Both the position numbers and the translations under genes were made by a program. The notes under the pieces were generated by a model. It saw only the letters and a list, made by a program, of their open reading frames with translations, was not told where the DNA came from and made no database searches. Shown here piece after piece: positions 5,342 through 7,658 of a stretch of 7,658 bases of DNA. Source of the DNA: Acidithiobacillus sp. (GTDB taxonomy: Bacteria > Pseudomonadota > Gammaproteobacteria > Acidithiobacillales > Acidithiobacillaceae). The stretch covers positions 1-7,658 of the forward strand of contig DAIAVG010000066.1 of NCBI GenBank assembly GCA_027445725.1, written 5' to 3'. Within the stretch, counting starts at the first letter, position 1. The number at the start of each line of letters is the position of its first letter.

Positions 5342-5356
5342 TAGCAACATAATTTC

Positions 5357-5362
5357 AGGAGG
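5357..5362 (+). promoter_or_regulatory. Shine-Dalgarno fixing the SDR gene start
   Basis: AGGAGG, 4 nt before the ATG at 5367. It rules against the in-frame upstream ATG/TTG-type starts around 5337, which overlap the presumed -10 box. Confidence 0.85.
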
Positions 5363-5366
5363 CATC

Positions 5367-6413
5367 ATGGCAACACATAAGATTTGCATTCTCGGCGGAA
5401 GCGGTTTTGTCGGACGTCATCTGGCGGAGCGTTTAAGTCAGGACGGGCACTCGATACGCATCCTGACGCGCAACCGAGAGCGCAATCGTGAAAACCTGCT
5501 GGTGCTCCCCGGCGTGGAGGTGGTTGAGGCCGATGTCCATGACCCAATCGCCTTGGAGAAACAACTCGAAGGACGCGATGTGGTCATCAACCTCGTTGGC
5601 ATCCTCAATGAAAACCACTCTGGCCGCAAAGATTATCCACCCGAGCGACATGGTGATTTCGAGAAGAACCACGTAGAACTGCCGCGCCTGGTGGCCAACA
5701 CCTGCGGTCGTCTGGGCATTCCGCGCCTGCTCCACATGAGCGCCCTGGGAGCCAGCCCCATCGGTCCCAGCGCCTATCTGCGCTCCAAGGGGATTGGTGA
5801 GGAGATCGTTCGCCAGTCTGGCGAGAACAGCGCAGAAATGGGTCACTTTGATTATCTGAATGACCCCAAGCTGCTCTGGGGTCGCGGTCTGAAGGTGACC
5901 TCTTTCCGCCCTTCGGTAATTTTTGGCGAAGGGGATAGCTTTTTCAACCGTTTTGCCCAGTTACTACGCAACATTCCCTTCCTCATCCCATTGGCGGGCA
6001 TCAACGCCAAAATGCAGCCGGTCTGGGTAGAGGATGTGGTCAGTGCCTATGTGCAGTCCATTGATGATGAAAAAACCTATGGCAAGGCCTATGACTTATG
6101 CGGTCCCAAGGTGTATACCCTCGGCGAACTGGTGGCTTATACCCAGAGCCTGATTGGCACCCATCGTGCCATCGTGCCCCTCTGTAACTTTGTCGGCAAC
6201 CTACAGGCCAGTATCATGGAGAAGCTGCCGGGCAAAGTGCTCACGCGCGATAATTTGCTTTCCCTGTCCGTGGATAACGTCTGTACCAGGAACGATCTGG
6301 CTGACGTATTTCATATTCAGGCCACCGCCATTGAGAGCGTGGTACCCGGCTACGTGGGGAAAAAAGCTGCCCGTGCGGAGCGTCTGGCCGAAATCCGCAA
6401 TCGGCGCCCCTAA
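5367..6413 (+). CDS. Atypical SDR, complex I NDUFA9-like NAD(P)-binding epimerase family
   Basis: Rossmann-fold NAD(P)-binding protein, 348 residues from ATG 5367, related to the NDUFA9 accessory subunit of respiratory complex I and to NAD-dependent epimerases. The dinucleotide-binding motif GGSGFVG is at residues 10-16 after strand HKICIL. DVVINLVGIL (71-80) and HMSALGAS (123-130) follow the fold, the YxxxK pair is Tyr137/Lys141 in SAYLRSK, and FRPSVIFGEGD (180-190) is highly family-typical. PVWVEDVVSAY (218-228) and YDLCGPKVYTLGEL (242-255) complete the C-terminal part. The substrate is unknown; a role in quinone or lipid-related chemistry or complex I support would be inference. Residues about 151-172 look longer than the short link usual before the FRPSVIFG strand. 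The gene is divergent from DUF423 and convergent with opgH. Confidence 0.93.
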   Translation: MATHKICILGGSGFVGRHLAERLSQDGHSIRILTRNRERNRENLLVLPGVEVVEADVHDPIALEKQLEGRDVVINLVGILNENHSGRKDYPPERHGDFEKNHVELPRLVANTCGRLGIPRLLHMSALGASPIGPSAYLRSKGIGEEIVRQSGENSAEMGHFDYLNDPKLLWGRGLKVTSFRPSVIFGEGDSFFNRFAQLLRNIPFLIPLAGINAKMQPVWVEDVVSAYVQSIDDEKTYGKAYDLCGPKVYTLGELVAYTQSLIGTHRAIVPLCNFVGNLQASIMEKLPGKVLTRDNLLSLSVDNVCTRNDLADVFHIQATAIESVVPGYVGKKAARAERLAEIRNRRP

Positions 6414-6447
6414 ACGCCAAGCCAGTTAGTGGATGGGGGAGCCGTCA

Positions 6448-7658
6448 TCACTTACTTTCGATCATTTGTGCGTCCGCCAATTCCTGATCGTCGCTCTGCA
6501 AGCCCCAGGCGGCCAAGCGCGCGCTATCGTCCGTGGACCAGACCGCACGATGCAATGCGAGCATGGAGTTACGATCACTGAGCAGTACGTTGCGCTCGCG
6601 GTTATTGAGCCCCTGCGGCCCCTGCTCCAGCGCTTTGTGGCAGAGATTCGCCGCGCGTGACCAAGCACCTGTGCGATTACGCTGCAGGGCGGTATGTATG
6701 GCGTTGAAGCGAGGATCCACCACAACCTGTATGAAGGGATCCCCTTCAATGTGGGGCAGATAGGCCACGCTATCCACGCCGAGCGTCTGCAACTCTTGCG
6801 GGACATGCACCTCTTCGGGGATAACGAAGAGACGATGACGCCGCGCCCAGCGTCCCAGTGCTGGCCGACTTGTCCAGGCAGCCAGTGGCACCGCTGCCGT
6901 CAGCCCGCCGAGTATAGGTACCAGCCAGGCAAAATGCCAGGCACCCAGAAAGGGGTACAGTAGTGCTGCCAGACTCAGACCCAGCACGGAACACCAGCCA
7001 AAATACCGGAAGGCATCGGCCCAGGAGGTTTCCTGATCACCACGGACTTGCGTCCCCCAACGCACGCCACGCCCCATCAATGTCTGAATCACAAACTGGC
7101 TATGAAAGACCATGCGGATCGGTGCCATGAGTATCGAAAAAATACTCTCAAAAAACATGCTGGCCACCAGACAGAATAAGCCACCGAAATTCTCTTTTTG
7201 ACCCCGCTGACGCACGACCCAGAGCACCGCCATAAATTTGGGCGATAGCAGCAGAACAGCCGTTACCCCAAACAGCCAGAAGGGCATGGGATCGGCCAGC
7301 CAGCCCCAGTCAAAGGACGTTATACTGCCATCACTGGCTGTAGTGGCCCAGTGCAGTGAGCCCAGTGCACCGAGGATCAAAAATAGTCCCCATAAAGGCG
7401 CTGCTAAAAATGACATGGCACCGTTGATAAAGAGAAAACGATGCGCCGAGCGTAGCCCCTCCCCCGCCAGCAGGCGCAGATGTTGAAGATTACCCTGCGC
7501 CCAGCGGCGGTCGCGTTTGAGATCGTCGATCAGTGTCGGAGGTACTTCTTCATAACTCCCGGACAGGCTGGGCACAAACCAGACTTCCCAGCCGCTTTTG
7601 GCCATGAGCGCGGCCTCGACAAAATCGTGGCTCAGTAGTGGACCGCCGAGAGGGGCCC
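6448..7658 (-). CDS. opgH: Glucans biosynthesis glucosyltransferase H, C-terminal part (5' end outside window)
   Basis: Inner-membrane family 2 glycosyltransferase that makes and exports the beta-glucan backbone of osmoregulated periplasmic glucans from UDP-glucose. Only about 402 C-terminal residues are present. The frame is open through the right edge, reading GGPLLSHDFVEAALM before the internal Met at 7605, so that Met is not the start. Numbered from that Met, the GT2 motif region is LKRDRRWAQGNLQHLRL (29-45), followed by hydrophobic segments at about 56-84, 109-131, 140-162 and 202-243. IPEEVHVPQELQTL (262-275) and a soluble tail follow. Full OpgH proteins are about 700-850 residues, so the N-terminal membrane part and most of the catalytic domain lie beyond 7658. 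It is convergent with the SDR gene, 34 bp apart. opgG, often upstream, is not visible. Confidence 0.95.
   Translation of the reverse strand, partial: APLGGPLLSHDFVEAALMAKSGWEVWFVPSLSGSYEEVPPTLIDDLKRDRRWAQGNLQHLRLLAGEGLRSAHRFLFINGAMSFLAAPLWGLFLILGALGSLHWATTASDGSITSFDWGWLADPMPFWLFGVTAVLLLSPKFMAVLWVVRQRGQKENFGGLFCLVASMFFESIFSILMAPIRMVFHSQFVIQTLMGRGVRWGTQVRGDQETSWADAFRYFGWCSVLGLSLAALLYPFLGAWHFAWLVPILGGLTAAVPLAAWTSRPALGRWARRHRLFVIPEEVHVPQELQTLGVDSVAYLPHIEGDPFIQVVVDPRFNAIHTALQRNRTGAWSRAANLCHKALEQGPQGLNNRERNVLLSDRNSMLALHRAVWSTDDSARLAAWGLQSDDQELADAQMIESK

Noticed and set aside
5337..5367. SDR gene starting at ATG 5337
   Set aside because: AGGAGG lies downstream of it and is correctly placed for ATG 5367, which gives the normal Rossmann N-terminus.
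6403..6447. Bidirectional terminator between the SDR gene and opgH
   Set aside because: Only a 4-bp GGCG/CGCC pair with an 8-nt loop and no T-run; too weak to call.

Overview
The window looks like chromosomal core sequence from a GC-rich proteobacterium. The gene set is a split P-protein (gcvPA) glycine cleavage system, YajQ, SohB, OpgH and a DUF423 protein. The proteins resemble those of Acidithiobacillus-type or gammaproteobacterial genomes, but that placement is inferred from overall resemblance and no search was run. Nearly all of the sequence is coding. I see no tRNA, rRNA, CRISPR array or intact mobile element.

Region 1 (about 3040 down to 1, minus strand) is one tight gene run, read in the order moaD, moaE, yajQ, a possible 23-codon ORF, gcvT, gcvH, gcvPA. 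Gaps are 2 to 23 nt or start/stop overlaps of the ATGA type, so it is probably a single operon. MoaD and MoaE form molybdopterin synthase. GcvT, GcvH and GcvPA are parts of the glycine cleavage complex. YajQ is a small nucleotide-binding protein. The partial gcvPA at the window edge appears frameshifted around position 65. A candidate sigma-70 promoter for the run lies at 3018-3047.

Region 2 (3062-4095, plus strand) is divergent sohB, an inner-membrane-anchored serine peptidase. Its best promoter would place the transcript start at or next to the ATG, so the mRNA may be leaderless. After it comes a gene-free stretch of about 320 bp (4096-4415) that holds only palindromes and weak hairpins.

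Region 3 (5296 down to 4416, minus strand) is a two-gene unit with a very good sigma-70 promoter. It contains a DUF423 membrane protein followed by an unrecognised 133-residue protein.

Region 4 (5336-6413, plus strand) is a divergently transcribed atypical SDR of the NDUFA9-like NAD(P)-binding epimerase family, with a strong Shine-Dalgarno. It converges on the 3' part of opgH (minus strand, running off the right edge), the membrane glucosyltransferase for osmoregulated periplasmic glucans.

No clear new multi-gene system is visible. The points most worth a second look are the gcvPA frameshift, the Cys/His-rich tail on MoaE, the small ORF coupled to gcvT, the possibly leaderless sohB, and the unknown gene downstream of DUF423.
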